Assembly (NCBI GenBank): GCA_963712435.1
Contig: CAVQIB010000001.1
Location: 1-64,000, forward strand
DNA from: Rhodoplanes sp963712435
GTDB lineage: Bacteria > Pseudomonadota > Alphaproteobacteria > Rhizobiales > Xanthobacteraceae
DNA: 64,000 bases
Reading direction: 5' to 3'
Shown here: piece by piece, positions 9,779 through 19,900 of the stretch
How the letters are laid out: every line of letters begins with the position of its first letter
Position numbering within the stretch: the stretch's first letter is position 1
Notes under the pieces: generated by a model
What the model was told of the DNA's origin: nothing
Databases searched by the model: none
The model's input: the letters and a program-made list of their open reading frames with translations, nothing else
Translations under genes and position numbers: made by a program

Positions 9779-10762
9779 GTGACTGCGACCGATAGCTCAG
9801 CACCAGTGCGTCCGGTGAATCCGATGTTCGACATCGCCGGCAAGCGGGTATTCGTCGCGGGCCATAAGGGCATGGTCGGCAGCGCAATCGTCCGTCGGCT
9901 CAGCGCGGAGCGCTGCGATATCCTCACCGTCAGTCGGGCAGAGCTCGATCTGATCCGGCAAGATGCCGTGGAGAGGTGGCTGTCGATTGAAAAGCCCGAT
10001 CTCGTCGTGGTCGCGGCCGCCAAGGTCGGCGGGATTGCATTCAATAGCGCCCGCCCGGCGGATTTCATCAGCGACAATTTGGCCATCGCCCTGAACCTGG
10101 TCCGGGGCTCGTTCGCGGTCGGCGTGCAGAAACTCCTATTTCTCGGCTCGTCCTGCATCTATCCCCGGCTCGCGGCGCAGCCGATCCGCGAGGACATGTT
10201 GCTCACGGGGCCGCTTGAGCCGACCAACGAGTGGTATGCGATCGCCAAGATCGCCGGTCTTAAGTTGGTCGAGGCGTATCGGCGTCAATACGGCGCGGAT
10301 TTCATCGCCGTCATGCCGACAAACCTCTACGGCCCGAACGACAACTATGACCTGGAACACAGTCATGTGCCGGCCGGACTGATCCGCCGCTTCCACGAAG
10401 CAAAAACGAGCGACGCGCCAACCGTGACGGTTTGGGGGACGGGAAAGCCGCGCAGAGAGTTCCTTTATGTTGACGATCTCGCAGACGCTTGTGTGTTCTT
10501 GACGAAGCACTATTCCGGGCACGACTTCCTCAATATCGGCACGGGACAGGACATGACGATCGCCGACTTTGCGCGACTTGTCGCCGAGATTGTCGGTTAC
10601 CGCGGCGAGATCGCGTTTGACCCGTCTCGCCCCGATGGAACGCCGCAGAAGCTGCTCGATGTTTCAAAGCTGACGCAGCTCGGATGGCATGCGCGAACCG
10701 AACTGCGACAAGGATTGGCGGCGACCTATGCGGACTTCGCCGCCGGCGGCGGACGTATGTGA
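9779..10762 (+). CDS. fcl: GDP-L-fucose synthase
   Basis: Second and third steps of GDP-fucose synthesis: epimerises GDP-4-keto-6-deoxymannose at C3 and C5, then reduces it with NADPH. An extended SDR protein with VFVAGHKGMVGSA near the N-terminus, catalytic Ser in LGSSCIYPR (124/125) and Tyr153-x3-Lys157 in NEWYAIAK. A GTG at 9779 follows AAGGGAACTGTT, a good ribosome site, giving 327 residues. The ATG at 9824 (MFDIAGKRVFVAGHKG) would give the usual 312-residue N-terminus and numbering close to the well-studied enzyme, so the start is uncertain. A 282-base gap separates it from gmd; I see no gene in that gap. Confidence 0.95.
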   Translation: MTATDSSAPVRPVNPMFDIAGKRVFVAGHKGMVGSAIVRRLSAERCDILTVSRAELDLIRQDAVERWLSIEKPDLVVVAAAKVGGIAFNSARPADFISDNLAIALNLVRGSFAVGVQKLLFLGSSCIYPRLAAQPIREDMLLTGPLEPTNEWYAIAKIAGLKLVEAYRRQYGADFIAVMPTNLYGPNDNYDLEHSHVPAGLIRRFHEAKTSDAPTVTVWGTGKPRREFLYVDDLADACVFLTKHYSGHDFLNIGTGQDMTIADFARLVAEIVGYRGEIAFDPSRPDGTPQKLLDVSKLTQLGWHARTELRQGLAATYADFAAGGGRM

Positions 10763-10792
10763 TCCGGGTGGATCGCGTCCGCGATATCCAAC

Positions 10793-11847
10793 TCACCGTG
10801 TGGCAGGGCCGGGCGCTCCCTCGATCAGCTTCGAAAGCGCAATCTCATTGATGACAGGCGGAGTTTGCTTCAGAAGTTCGGCCAGATAGGCTCGGCGATT
10901 GGCCTCCGCCCGCTCCGCGCGGATGCGCGCCGCCAACGCCTCCCGCACCTCCGCCAGCGGCCGGGTATGAGATGCTTCTGTGTCGAGCAGTTTGAGGATG
11001 TGCCAGCCGTCATCGAGGCGCATCGGTTCCGCGATCGCCGACTTGGGAAGCGCGACGATCTGGCCTCGGATCTCCGGCCGCAAATCGGATTCCGCGACCC
11101 ACCCGATCTCCCCGCCGCGCCCAGCGCTCTCGCTCTCGTCGGACTCGCTCTTTGCGACCGCCGCGAAATCTGCGCCCGGCTGCTTCAATTTTTTCAGCAG
11201 ATCATTGAGCTTTCTTCTGCGCCTCATCCTCGGCCGCCTTGTCGGCATTCCTTCGCCAGGGCGACGACGATCTGAGCCAGCCGGAACCGACGCGGAACCA
11301 GGAATGCGCTGGCGTTGGCCTCGTAGACCGCACTTGATCTCGGCCTCGCTCGGAAAACTTTCCGGCGGCGACGGTCATCGATTGAAGGTAGGTCTCGACA
11401 ATCAGGTTTTCGCGGGCGCGTTCGATCTGGGCCACAGTCTTGGGCTGCTGGTCCCACTTCTTCGCGAGACGCCTCCTTGAGCACCAGGCGGTTCGCGAGC
11501 AGGGCTCGCACGGTCTGGCTGAGCAGCGCCGGATCGCGCGCGAGCGCCGCCTGCTGGCGGGCATCCAGCATGGCGATTGCCGCGCGCACCTCCTCCGCCG
11601 TCACGTCGCTTGTCGCCGACCCGGGCGATGACCTCGCCGCCCTTCACGCGCCGTGTTGTCTTCCGCTGGCGACCGCTGCCGGCGGGCGGCGGGGCCGACC
11701 GGGGCGGCGCACTGAGCGGGCGCGGCGGCCTGGGGCGCCGAGAGCTGAGGGCGTGGCGGCTGCGCCTGCGCCGCAGCCGTTGCCGGCAGGCCGACACACG
11801 GCTGAGCCAGGAGCGCGGCAGCAAGCCGAGCAGGCCTTGGCGATCAT
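10793..11847 (-). CDS. Periplasmic parvulin-type peptidyl-prolyl isomerase (SurA/PpiC-like), frame-broken
   Basis: Probable periplasmic folding factor for outer-membrane proteins. The start at 11847 overlaps the stop of the upstream coiled-coil gene (ATGA). A signal-like Ala/Pro-rich N-terminus is followed by SurA-type helices (ALLSQTVRALLANRLVLKEA, AQIERARENLIVETYLQSM), then the parvulin domain with ADFAAVAKSESDESESAGRG, GEIGWVAESDLRPEIR and PMRLDDGWHILKLLD, and a helical tail ending GPATR. These pieces lie in three frames, so at least four small indels interrupt the gene; the C-terminal 140 residues are continuous. It is the last gene of the TpsB/ExbB/TonB operon and is convergent with fcl. 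Its likely clients are the operon's TpsB and porin (inference). Confidence 0.75.
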
Positions 11848-12441
11848 GGCTTGACCTTCTGATCGAGCGATTTTATCGCGAAAGTCCTGCGCGGCGTTCT
11901 GGTGCTCGACTCGCTTCAGCCCGATCACGCGGCTCGTGCACGACGACCTTCTCCAGCGGATTCATCTGCCTCATATTGCCTGACGAATGTCGCGGCCACC
12001 TTGACGAGCTTGACGTTCTTGGCCTCGCAGGCCTTGGCTGCTCGCCTTGAACGCCGTCGCCTCGCGCTTCGAACTTGGCGCGCTCGGCATCCTTGGTGCG
12101 GGCGACGCTGGCCGCCTCGCCATAGGCGCTCTTCCACTGTCTCCAGCGACTCGTCGCGTTCGGTCAGCCGCTCGTTGAAGTCCTTCACCGCCTGGCGATA
12201 GGCCTGCTCGGCCTCCTTGACCTGCGCGCGGTAGGCCTCGTTCTGCTTGCGCAGCCGATCCCGCTCCGTTCGGCCGCGGTCAGCTTGGCCTGCAGCGCCG
12301 CGCGCTGATCCTCGAGCGAGCGCAACTGCGCCGTGGCGCTGCGCAGCGCCTCGCGCAGGCGATCGGCTTCCGATCGGCGCGTGCGGCGTCGGAGATCAGC
12401 ATGCGTCAAGGCGACGACAAGGAGAGACGCAAGGCCCGCAT
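11844..12441 (-). CDS. Periplasmic coiled-coil protein of unknown function, frame-broken
   Basis: Starts with ATG at 12441, two bases after the porin stop. Allowing for small frameshifts, it reads as a signal peptide (MRALRLS..., then an Ala-rich cleavage region), followed by heptad-rich sequence: EADRLREALRSATAQLRSLE, QRAALQAKLTAAER and VKDFNERLTERDESLE. The tail runs through DFRDKIARS and stops within the start of the isomerase gene (ATGA overlap). About 195 residues. The composition is that of an extended coiled coil, so it could bridge envelope components or act as a periplasmic scaffold for the TonB/ExbB machinery; that is inference. I do not recognise a named family. Confidence 0.6.
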
Positions 12442-12443
12442 GG

Positions 12444-14280
12444 TCAGAACCTCGCATTGAGGTCGACCTGAACGATGTCGACAGCATAGGGCGGGCCGGC
12501 GATCTGGTTGGCGCTCATCCAGCGCACCGAGGCCCACACATTCTGGCCCGAGGGCGACGTTGCCACCGATGAAATAGCCCTTGAGGTTGGTGCCGCCGAG
12601 CCCGAAATCGGAATCGGCGAAGGCATCGATGACGGCGTCTGATTCCAGCTACTTGTAGCCGACGATGAGCGTTCCAGTCCCACAGGTCCCTTGAGCTTCT
12701 GGGTGGCCGACCGTCACGCGCGCGAGCCAGCCCTCGATTGCCGCCGTATAGATTGTGGGCCGGGGCGGCATCGGCCGTGCGTGCGAATCAGGCTCGTTTG
12801 GCGAACGGCTTCGGCCTGCCACGGCATTGCGGTCCCAGGCGATGTTCCGGACGTACTCGCCATCGAGAATGATATGGACGGGGTGGAAGTGGCCGAGATC
12901 GAGCCGCCCGCTCAGCACGACGTCGCGGAAGTCCGCGGCAAGACCGAAATACTGGTACGACGAGTGGCGGAAATCGAGTTGAAGTGAGGTCGGAGGATAT
13001 GTTGCGCAACGCATGTAGGTGTTGCCCTTCTGGGCAAAGGACGGCCGCGTCAGGTCGGTGTCGCAGATGTCGCTGGCTCGTAACGCACATAGCAGGGGCT
13101 CGAGAGCTGCCCCTGAACATTTGTGAAGTCGTAGTAGGCAGCGCCACTGTGAGGGTGATTTCAGGATCAGAACCGGCGCACAATGCCGCCGACTGCGCAC
13201 CGAACATCCATTTGTCGTGGCTGGGAAACTTGCCGGGCCGGTAAGATCGGACGTTCAGGCCAGCGTCGAGATGCGGTGTTGAATACGGGGAAGCGCGCCC
13301 GCAGGCAAAGAACGGCGTGAAGTCCCGGCGTGACTTCCTGCTTGACCTGGATAGCGAAGCCGTCGAAGCCGAGGTCGCGATGATAAACCAGATCGGTCGG
13401 AGAAGAACGGATTGTCGAATCGGCCGGCGCTGAAGCGTCAGATCGTCCCAGGTACGGTACTTGATGAAGGCGCGGTCGAGCCAGACCGCATATTTGCTGA
13501 AATTGCCGCCCGAGCCTCCCAGGGTCTGGTTGAACGACACCGGCGAATTGCTGTCGCCTGTGGCGATCCTCAAGCCCTGCCGTAGAAGCCTTCGAACAGA
13601 TCGGCGTCCAGCCCGAGCCGCGCGCGCAAGCGGACGCGATTGCGGTCCTGGTCGGTGTTATAGGTCGGCCAGATAGGATTGGGGTTGGTAATGTCGCTCG
13701 ACATCGAACGGGCTGCCGGTGTTGATGGCATTGAAGTTGACCGCCGAAACGGGTCGTTGCCCTTGGGGAAGAAGTCGCCCTCGTAGCGCGCCCGCATGTC
13801 GCCGTAAAATCGGATGCGCTGCACCCATTCCGGATACGTGCCCGGCGAGGCCCAGCCTCTCCTTCTTCGCCTTCGTCCATCACCTCGTGCTCTGATCTCC
13901 TCGCGCAGCTGCTTGCTTGACGATCTCGGGAACGTAGGTGACGCGCTTGGTGCCGGGCGGCGAGACCGCGTCTGCCGCGGCCGCCGCCGTCTTTTCGGCG
14001 CCGTCCGCCTTGGCGGCGGCATCGCGCACGGCCTGGCGCGCGACATAGGCCTCGTCGTCGGCCTGCTTGATCAGCGCCGCCGCCTGCTCCTCGCTGAGCG
14101 ATGCTCTGCTTCACCAGCAGATTGATCAGGTTGACGGTCGCATTCGACGACGGCGGAGCGTCGCGCGAGACCGTCGGCCGCTTGCCATGACGGGCTGGCG
14201 CCATCCTGCGCAGCGGCCGGCGCCGCCAGCATGACGCCGCCGCACAGACCAGCCGTCGACGTCAGCCGCAGCGTGCTCAT
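12444..14280 (-). CDS. Porin_5-type outer-membrane porin, frame-broken
   Basis: The N-terminus MSTLRLTSTAGLCGGVMLAA is a signal peptide. A short helical segment (NATVNLINLLVKQSI and an Ala/Gln-rich run) and RVTYVPEIVKKQLREEI lead into beta-strand sequence such as GDMRARYEGDFFPKG, DQDRNRVRLRARLGLDAD and SNSPVSFNQTLGGSGGNFS. The order and wording match the putative porin family with an N-terminal coiled coil. The last strand is QVDLNARF, ending at 12444. About eight indels break the frame, and an in-frame TAG interrupts GYK-LESD at 12649-12651. The start follows GGAGAGCG and lies two bases after the TonB stop. It could be the outer-membrane partner acted on by TonB in this operon. Confidence 0.75.
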
Positions 14281-14282
14281 GT

Positions 14283-15100
14283 TCACGCTCTCCACATGAA
14301 GCCATCCTCCCATTTGCACTCGCTTGCCAAACTGCACCGCTGTGCGCGGCTCCATGCGCTCAACTCGGCGTTCCGCGCGGTCACGCGGGTGATGATCGGC
14401 ATCGGCATGTCCTTGGGCGGCGGCTCGCGCAGCGCATGCCGCCCAGCACCTCATCGCGGATGATCGCGTCGAGCTCGGCATTGCCGGTCGACGACGACGA
14501 GCTGCACGCGGTTGACCCGCCCCGTTCCGTCCGACCACAGCCGAACCTGGACCTGCATCGACCGCGTACCGGGTCTCTCTCGTTCGCGCGCAGCGCGGCT
14601 TCGATCTGCGACTGCACGATGCTCGCGTACCAGCCCCAGCGGCGTGCCGCCTCCTCCGCCGCCGCCGCCGGCCCCATGAAGCCCGTGCCGCCCGGCCGTC
14701 CGAGCAGATCGCCCGGTCCCTTGCCCGGCGTCGTCGAGTCCGAGCGGACCCGGCGACGGTTCGTCGTTCTCGGCGTCCGGTGGCGCATCCTTTGGAATGT
14801 CGACCGGCTTCTCCTCGATGATCTCCTGCTTCACCGGCGTCTGTTCGATCATCTTCTGTTCGGGCTGCTGCTCCGGCGGCGGCGGCGGAGGCGGCGGCGG
14901 TGGCGGAGGCGGCGTGCACCATCGTCGAGCGTGAGCTCTTGCACCTTGCGCGGCGGATCTTTGTCGCCGCTGAGCATCACCATGATCGCCGCCAGCGACA
15001 GACAGCGCGAGCACGACCACGCCGGCGCCGATCGCAAAGCGCCGTGACTGCGGATCGATCGGCCGCTGTCGCTGTCTTCGTCCTGGTCACGCCAAGTCAT
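14283..15100 (-). CDS. TonB-type energy transducer, frame-broken
   Basis: Links the inner-membrane proton channel to outer-membrane partners. Pieces in order: a cytoplasmic start MTWRDQDEDSDSGRS, one membrane anchor (GAGVVVLALS and AAIMVMLSGD), a proline run of 13 residues (about 14880-14920), an acidic and Gln-rich linker (EQQPEQKMIEQTPVKQEIIE), a glycine-rich stretch, and a TonB C-terminal domain (YASIVQSQIEAALRANE, MQVQVRLWSDGTGRVNRVQL, GNAELDAIIRDEVLGGM). The stop near 14283 is uncertain because the tail after ITRVTAR is unusually long and may follow a frameshift. ExbD ends 21 bases upstream and the porin starts 2 bases downstream. Four or more indels are present, including what looks like a 4-base duplication near 14995. 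Confidence 0.8.
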
Positions 15101-15121
15101 GCTGCGTCCTGCCGCGCATGG

Positions 15122-15525
15122 TCACCTGACAAGCGGCTTGGTCGCCAGCCGACCTGGGTGAAGTTGAGACGCCCGAGCAGATCGAGCACGTCGATGACGT
15201 TCTGGTACTGGGTCTGGCTGTCGCCGCGCACCACCACGGGAAACTCCGGCGTCAGCGCGCGCTGCTGCACCAGCCGCTGCTCGAGCTCGGACAGCGTGAC
15301 CGGAATGGTGTCGAGGAAGATCTTGCCGTCGTTGGTGACCGTGATCGCCTTGGTGGTCTGCTGTGCGAGGCTCGGCGCCGCACTCGCTTTCGGCAGGTTC
15401 ACCTTCATGCCCTGCACGGTCGCCGTGGTCATGATGATGAAGATCACCAGCAGCACGTAGGCGAGATCGAGCATCGGAGTGATGTTGATGTCGTCGTAGG
15501 GCTTGCTGTCGGACTGGACCTGCAT
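15122..15525 (-). CDS. exbD: ExbD/TolR-type biopolymer transport protein
   Basis: Proton-channel partner of ExbB. The N-terminus MQVQSDSKPYDDINITPMLD is the classic ExbD opening, with the conserved Asp at the start of the single membrane helix (LAYVLLVIFIIMTTATVQG). The periplasmic part includes SELEQRLVQQRALTPEFPVV and YQNVIDVLDLLGRLNF. The first 125 residues read without interruption. A single shift near 15150 exchanges the natural end (LATKPLVR, stop at 15122) for a longer tail ending at 15097. It starts 3 bases after the ExbB stop and is followed by tonB, giving the standard ExbB-ExbD-TonB order. Confidence 0.92.
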
Positions 15526-15528
15526 GGC

Positions 15529-17499
15529 TCACTCCGCCGCTATTTTTCGAGGATCGCTCGGGACGCCGTGATAGGACTCGGCCATTCTCGTGATGAACTC
15601 GTCGACGAAGACCTGCATCTCGTTGGTCGACGTCCTTGATGCGGGTGATCAGGTAGTTGTAGGCAAACAGCGCCGGGATCGCGACGCCGAGACCGGCGAC
15701 GGTGGCGACCAGCGCGGCGGCGATGCCGGGCGCGATCGCGTTGACGTTGACGTCGCCGGTCGCCGCGATCGCCGCGAAGGTGATCATGACGCCGATGACG
15801 GTGCCGAGCAGGCCGAGGAACGGCCCGCCGGAGATCGCGATCGTCAGCACCACCATCAGCCGGTTGAGACGCTGCGTCTCGCGTCACGAACCCGCTGTCG
15901 AGGACGCGCGCGGATCGCCTCGATCGCCTGCGGCGAGAGTCGCCGGATGCGCCCGTTGGTGACGAAGCGGCGACGGATCTCCTGCGAGCCGAGCCGGAAC
16001 AGACGATAGAGCGGCGACTGCTGGAGCTGCTTGTCATCCTTTTCGCCAAGGCCACGCCGCCGCCGACATTCGGGTCGTCGATGCGGAGCGGGCTCTCGAA
16101 ATCGGTCGCCGCTCTCGCGGAACAGCTTCAGGAAGATCGCATTGCCCTCTGCCGGTCCGGTTGAGGTACGAAACCCGGTCGACGATCACGACCCAGCTGA
16201 TCACCGCCATGATCGCCAGCAGTCCGATGACGACCCAGCCGTCGAGCGTCACCGATTGCAGGATCACAGCGAAATAGCCGCTGAACCAGCTCGCCGTTTC
16301 CTCGTCGACGCTGAACGATATGAGCTTGCCGTTCTCGGGCCCCTGCCCGATCGCCGCCGCCTTGATGAACCCGGCCGAGCGCGCCATCTTCGCGAGTTGA
16401 AGTTCGTCAATATCGCCGACGAAGCCGACTGCGGCAGGCGCGACCGCGGCGGCGTCAGCAGAGGGCTGTTCGGGCGGAGCGGGCGTCGGCACGCTGTCGG
16501 GTGCGGCAGAATCAGCGGGAGCCGCTGCAGCCGCGGTCGAATCCGCCCCGACTTGGGCGGGGCCGGCCATCGTCGGCAGCGTCGCGGCGACGCTGGAGAA
16601 CCGATTGCCGTCGACATAAAGATTAATCTGACCGTCCCCGGCCGTCACAGCCAGATGACGCCAGGTTCCCGGCGTCATCGCTGCGCCTGTACCGGTGCGC
16701 TGGGTGACGCCCGCGTTGTTCACCTCGGCGAAAGGCACGCCATCGTCCAAGCCGATCAGCAGGCCGTTATCGCCTTCGCGCCGGGAAAAGAGTATGGCGC
16801 GCGGCTGCGGCGCCGCGAATCTTCAGCCAGACCGACCAGGTAAACGAGCCGCCCTCGGGAACAACCATCGAAGGCGAGCCGGGCAAAGTCAGCACCGTCT
16901 GGCCGTCAAGTCGCGCGCCCTGCCCGATGATCGCGCCGTCGGCGCCCGGCACGACGCTTTGCGCATGGTTCGCCCACGCCGACGACGTCCTGCGCCGGCG
17001 TCCCGCGCTCGGCGAAATGATAGACCAGCAGCGTGTCCGGATCGTAGGTGCCCTTTGCGTCGACCGCCGCCGGCGCCTTCGGGTTGCCGTAGTAGAGCCA
17101 GATGTCGGACTTTGTTCCGGGCTTCAGATCGGGAACATTGACCCAGACCAGCGCTTCGCCGAGCAACGGATCGTACTTCTCGACGTGATGCATGAGCGGG
17201 GTCTTGTCGTCTGCACCGACGAACCGGAGATCGCCACCGTCCTCCTTGGCCGAGCCAAACCGGAAGTTCCCGACATGCAGGCGCACCAGCAGCGGCGTAG
17301 CACCGATCGCGATCGCTGACGCTCGCGCCCGAGGGTCCGGTGTCGATCGGTGATTTTCTTGCGCAGGCTCCACTGATCGTTCCACCACGCCGCCGCCGGG
17401 TCCGGGCCACAAGCCCAGAACGGCGATGATCGTCAGCATGACCGCCAATGGCGACCATTGCGACCACAAGCATGCCGATCTCGTGTTCCGGCGCGGCAT
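15529..17499 (-). CDS. Fused DUF2341-LamG-like-ExbB proton channel protein, frame-broken
   Basis: About 655 residues with three parts. After a signal/anchor (PLAVMLTIIAVLGLWPGPGG) comes a DUF2341-type domain (GNFRFGSAKEDGGDLRFVGA and SDIWLYYGNPKAPAAVD). A concanavalin/LamG-like sandwich follows (SMVVPEGGSFTWSVWLKI, TPGTWRHLAVTAGDGQINLY), then a Pro/Ala linker. The C-terminal half is a MotA/TolQ/ExbB domain with helices around WVVIGLLAIMAVISWVVIVD, GGPFLGLLGTVIGVMITFAA and GIAAALVATVAGLGVAIPAL. The start codon overlaps the TpsB stop (TGATG), indicating translational coupling. About eight indels shift the frame, yet all landmarks occur in order. A periplasmic carbohydrate- or peptide-binding head on a proton channel is the unusual point. 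Confidence 0.78.
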
Positions 17500-19387
17500 C
17501 AGAATTCACCCCAGATCCGAAAGGACAGACGCGGATCATTCGCGACGGTCTCCAATTCGCTTGATAACCGGTACGCGACCAGAACGACGCTGTTGAAGGC
17601 CTGCATCACTTTGATGCGGGCGCCGACGCCGTAGCTGGCGAGCTCGTACAGCTGCGGTTGCCTCGGAAGCGGTTCCTTGATTCTGGCGCGGCCAGCGTCG
17701 GCAAACGCAAAGAACCGGAAGTCGTCAAACACGTTGACTTTGACCGCCGGATCCACAGGGATGAGATTTGGGCTGCGCAGTTCGACCGTGGCCGGCTGCG
17801 CCGTAATCGCCGAGCACTTCGGACTCCAGATATCCGCGCACAGTGTCCAGTCCGCCAAGGCTGAACTGCTCGCTCGACACGAGCGGCTGGTCCGCCAATC
17901 TGCCCCTGCGCCTTGAAGAACAATTCGGCTCCGTCGGGTAGCTCCGTGCGTGTACGAGAGGTCTCCACGGAAAATGAAGAAGCTGCCCGTCGCCTTGTAG
18001 CGCTTCGCGTCGAACTCTTCCAGACTGCTGCCGATGCCGCGCACACCCGAGGTGATGCTGGCGTTCAGCTGCGTCAACCGACCTTCGCCTTGCCAATTCG
18101 CTCCGTAGCCGACAACGATCGGGACATATGTTACGGGCGACGAGAAGGAGTCGGTGCTGAGCGTCAGGAGTTGTCTGAAATCCTTGAAATCAGCGCCGAA
18201 CGACAAAGTGTGAAAAAGCTCGCCGCGCGCCGGCAATGTTACGATGGCCCGGCCGCCGATCACCTGGCCAGGACCGACCACATTGGCCCCGCCGACGGTC
18301 GCCACCGAGCTGTCCGATTTCAGGCCGTAGAACAAGAAATTCAGTTGGTCGAGATCGGTCCGAGAAGATACGAGCCGGAGATCACCTCGCGTCGCTCGCC
18401 CGCATCGGCGCAACCTGATAGAACATGCTCAGCGAGTGACCGAGCTGCCAAAGATTTTCGTACCGCGCAGAGGCATTCACCCGCAGCGGCGTCGTGTTCG
18501 GGCTTTGCCGGTTGTTGAGCTCGACGCCGCCGTGCAAAGGCGGCTTGTCTTCGACATTCAGATCGACGTCGACGGTGCCGGGCGTGACGCCAGCGCGAAG
18601 CGCCGGAGTGACGCGCCGGTCGGGCCATTGATTGAGCGAAAGAACGTCCTTGGTCACTTCTTTGAGGTTTGGCAGCTTGCCTTCGTGAAGCGAGCCCGCC
18701 TTTTGCCTGATCGCGGCGAGATCGTAGAACCGTGAATTCTTCACCCGCAACCGACCGACCCGGCTCTCCGACACCTTCAGCACGACAAAACCGCGGCGCG
18801 CGTTCTGCTGCGGGACGGCCACGGCCACCGTCTGAAATCCTTTGTCGTGATAAGCCTTTTCGAGCGCCGCGCGGGCCTTCTCCACATCGGCGGCGGTGCG
18901 GTTCGGGCCGAGAAACGGGTAGACGGCCTCTTCGACATCAAGCTGCGGGAAGCGTATCGGCCCCCTCGACGCGGTATTCATCGATGTCGAAACGCTCGAC
19001 CTCGCCGCTTGGCTTCGCCGTGGCTGCCGCCGTTGCCGCCGGCGCGGCGTCCGGCTTCGCTCCCGCGGGATTTTCCGCGCGCTTGCCCGACGGCTGAGCA
19101 TCGCCTGAGCCCGCGCCTGCGGCCGCCTTCCCTTGAGCGCCTTGGCTTCCGCCCTCAACGGGCGCAGCCAAGACGATGGAGCTACCGTCGAGCAAAAGCG
19201 CAAAAAGAAATGCGAAGCCGAAGGTCACGGTCCGCCCCGTCGTAACATGACGCGGCGAAGCCCGCCCCTCCGCTATTCGCCGCCGCCGCGCTGCGCCGCG
19301 CGCCGCCGCTTGCTCTTCAGAAACCCCCTTCACTTGTGCCCTCGATCGTCTTGCTTGGGATTGAGCGCCACCCGGGCAAGCGGACAA
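17499..19387 (-). CDS. TpsB outer-membrane transporter (ShlB/FhaC/HecB family), frame-broken
   Basis: Two-partner secretion pore: POTRA domains plus a 16-strand barrel that exports a TpsA protein. Seen in order: a signal region (VTFGFAFLFALLLDG), a Pro/Ala linker, POTRA sequence (VERFDIDEYRVEGADTLP, EKAYHDKGFQTVAVAVPQQ, GRLRVKNSRFYDLAAIRQKA), and barrel strands (TPLRVNASARYENLWQLGHS, GSSLEEFDAKRYKATGSFF). The late region carries QFSLGGLDTVRGYLES, the VRGY/F-type motif typical of the family, and the gene ends LSFRIWGEF. Three or four indels break the frame. The true start may be a GTG near the hydrophobic stretch rather than 19387. Its likely partner is the giant TpsA at 22-35 kb on the same strand. 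The stop overlaps the start of the ExbB fusion. Confidence 0.88.
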
Positions 19388-19900
19388 AACCAGCCGACCG
19401 CTGGTCTAGTCCCCCCTTACAGTAGACGCGTCGAGTCGCGCATATCCGAAATCATCAACCATGTCGTATTAATGCTAATACCATTAGTAGATCACATTCG
19501 TCGGTCTGAACCAAGCTAGCCGAAGTCCGCTGATGGCAAAGCCAATGTGATCATCTTTTGTCTTTTCGCGCATTGTTCGGCGCATCCGGTCTCTTTTTAA
19601 CGTCCGCACCTGAGTTTATTGGCGCTTCTTACGATATATTATCATAACGCAAGGGCTCGAGCCAGTGACGCGCCAAGGCTATGAGACGTCGGCCCGGCGC
19701 AATTATCGCGATTTCGCCCGCCCGGCGCGGCGCCAGGCGTGCCCTAGCTTAGCCAAGCACTGCTGCCGCCCGCCAGTCCGCATCCGCAGCCCCTTCAGCA
19801 GGCGCCTTGCTGCAGCGAGTGTCGCGTGCAGGCGCTTGCCGGCTCCCGACTTCGTTTGTGAGGCGCCATCACGACGGGAGACCCTTCGGCCCCGGGGCCC
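19388..19900. other. Intergenic region upstream of tpsB
   Basis: About 510 bases between the sigma factor stop and tpsB. No gene is supported. Around 19440-19500 and 19620-19650 the sequence turns AT-rich, with TACCAT at 19479-19484 and TTATCATAAC at 19639-19648, so the tpsB operon promoter most likely lies here. Confidence 0.5.
19639..19648 (+). promoter_or_regulatory. TTATC(A/G)TAA(C/T) motif, copy 3
   Basis: TTATCATAAC, identical to the copy at 5650, about 250 bases upstream of the tpsB coding start and inside an AT-rich patch. Confidence 0.35.
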
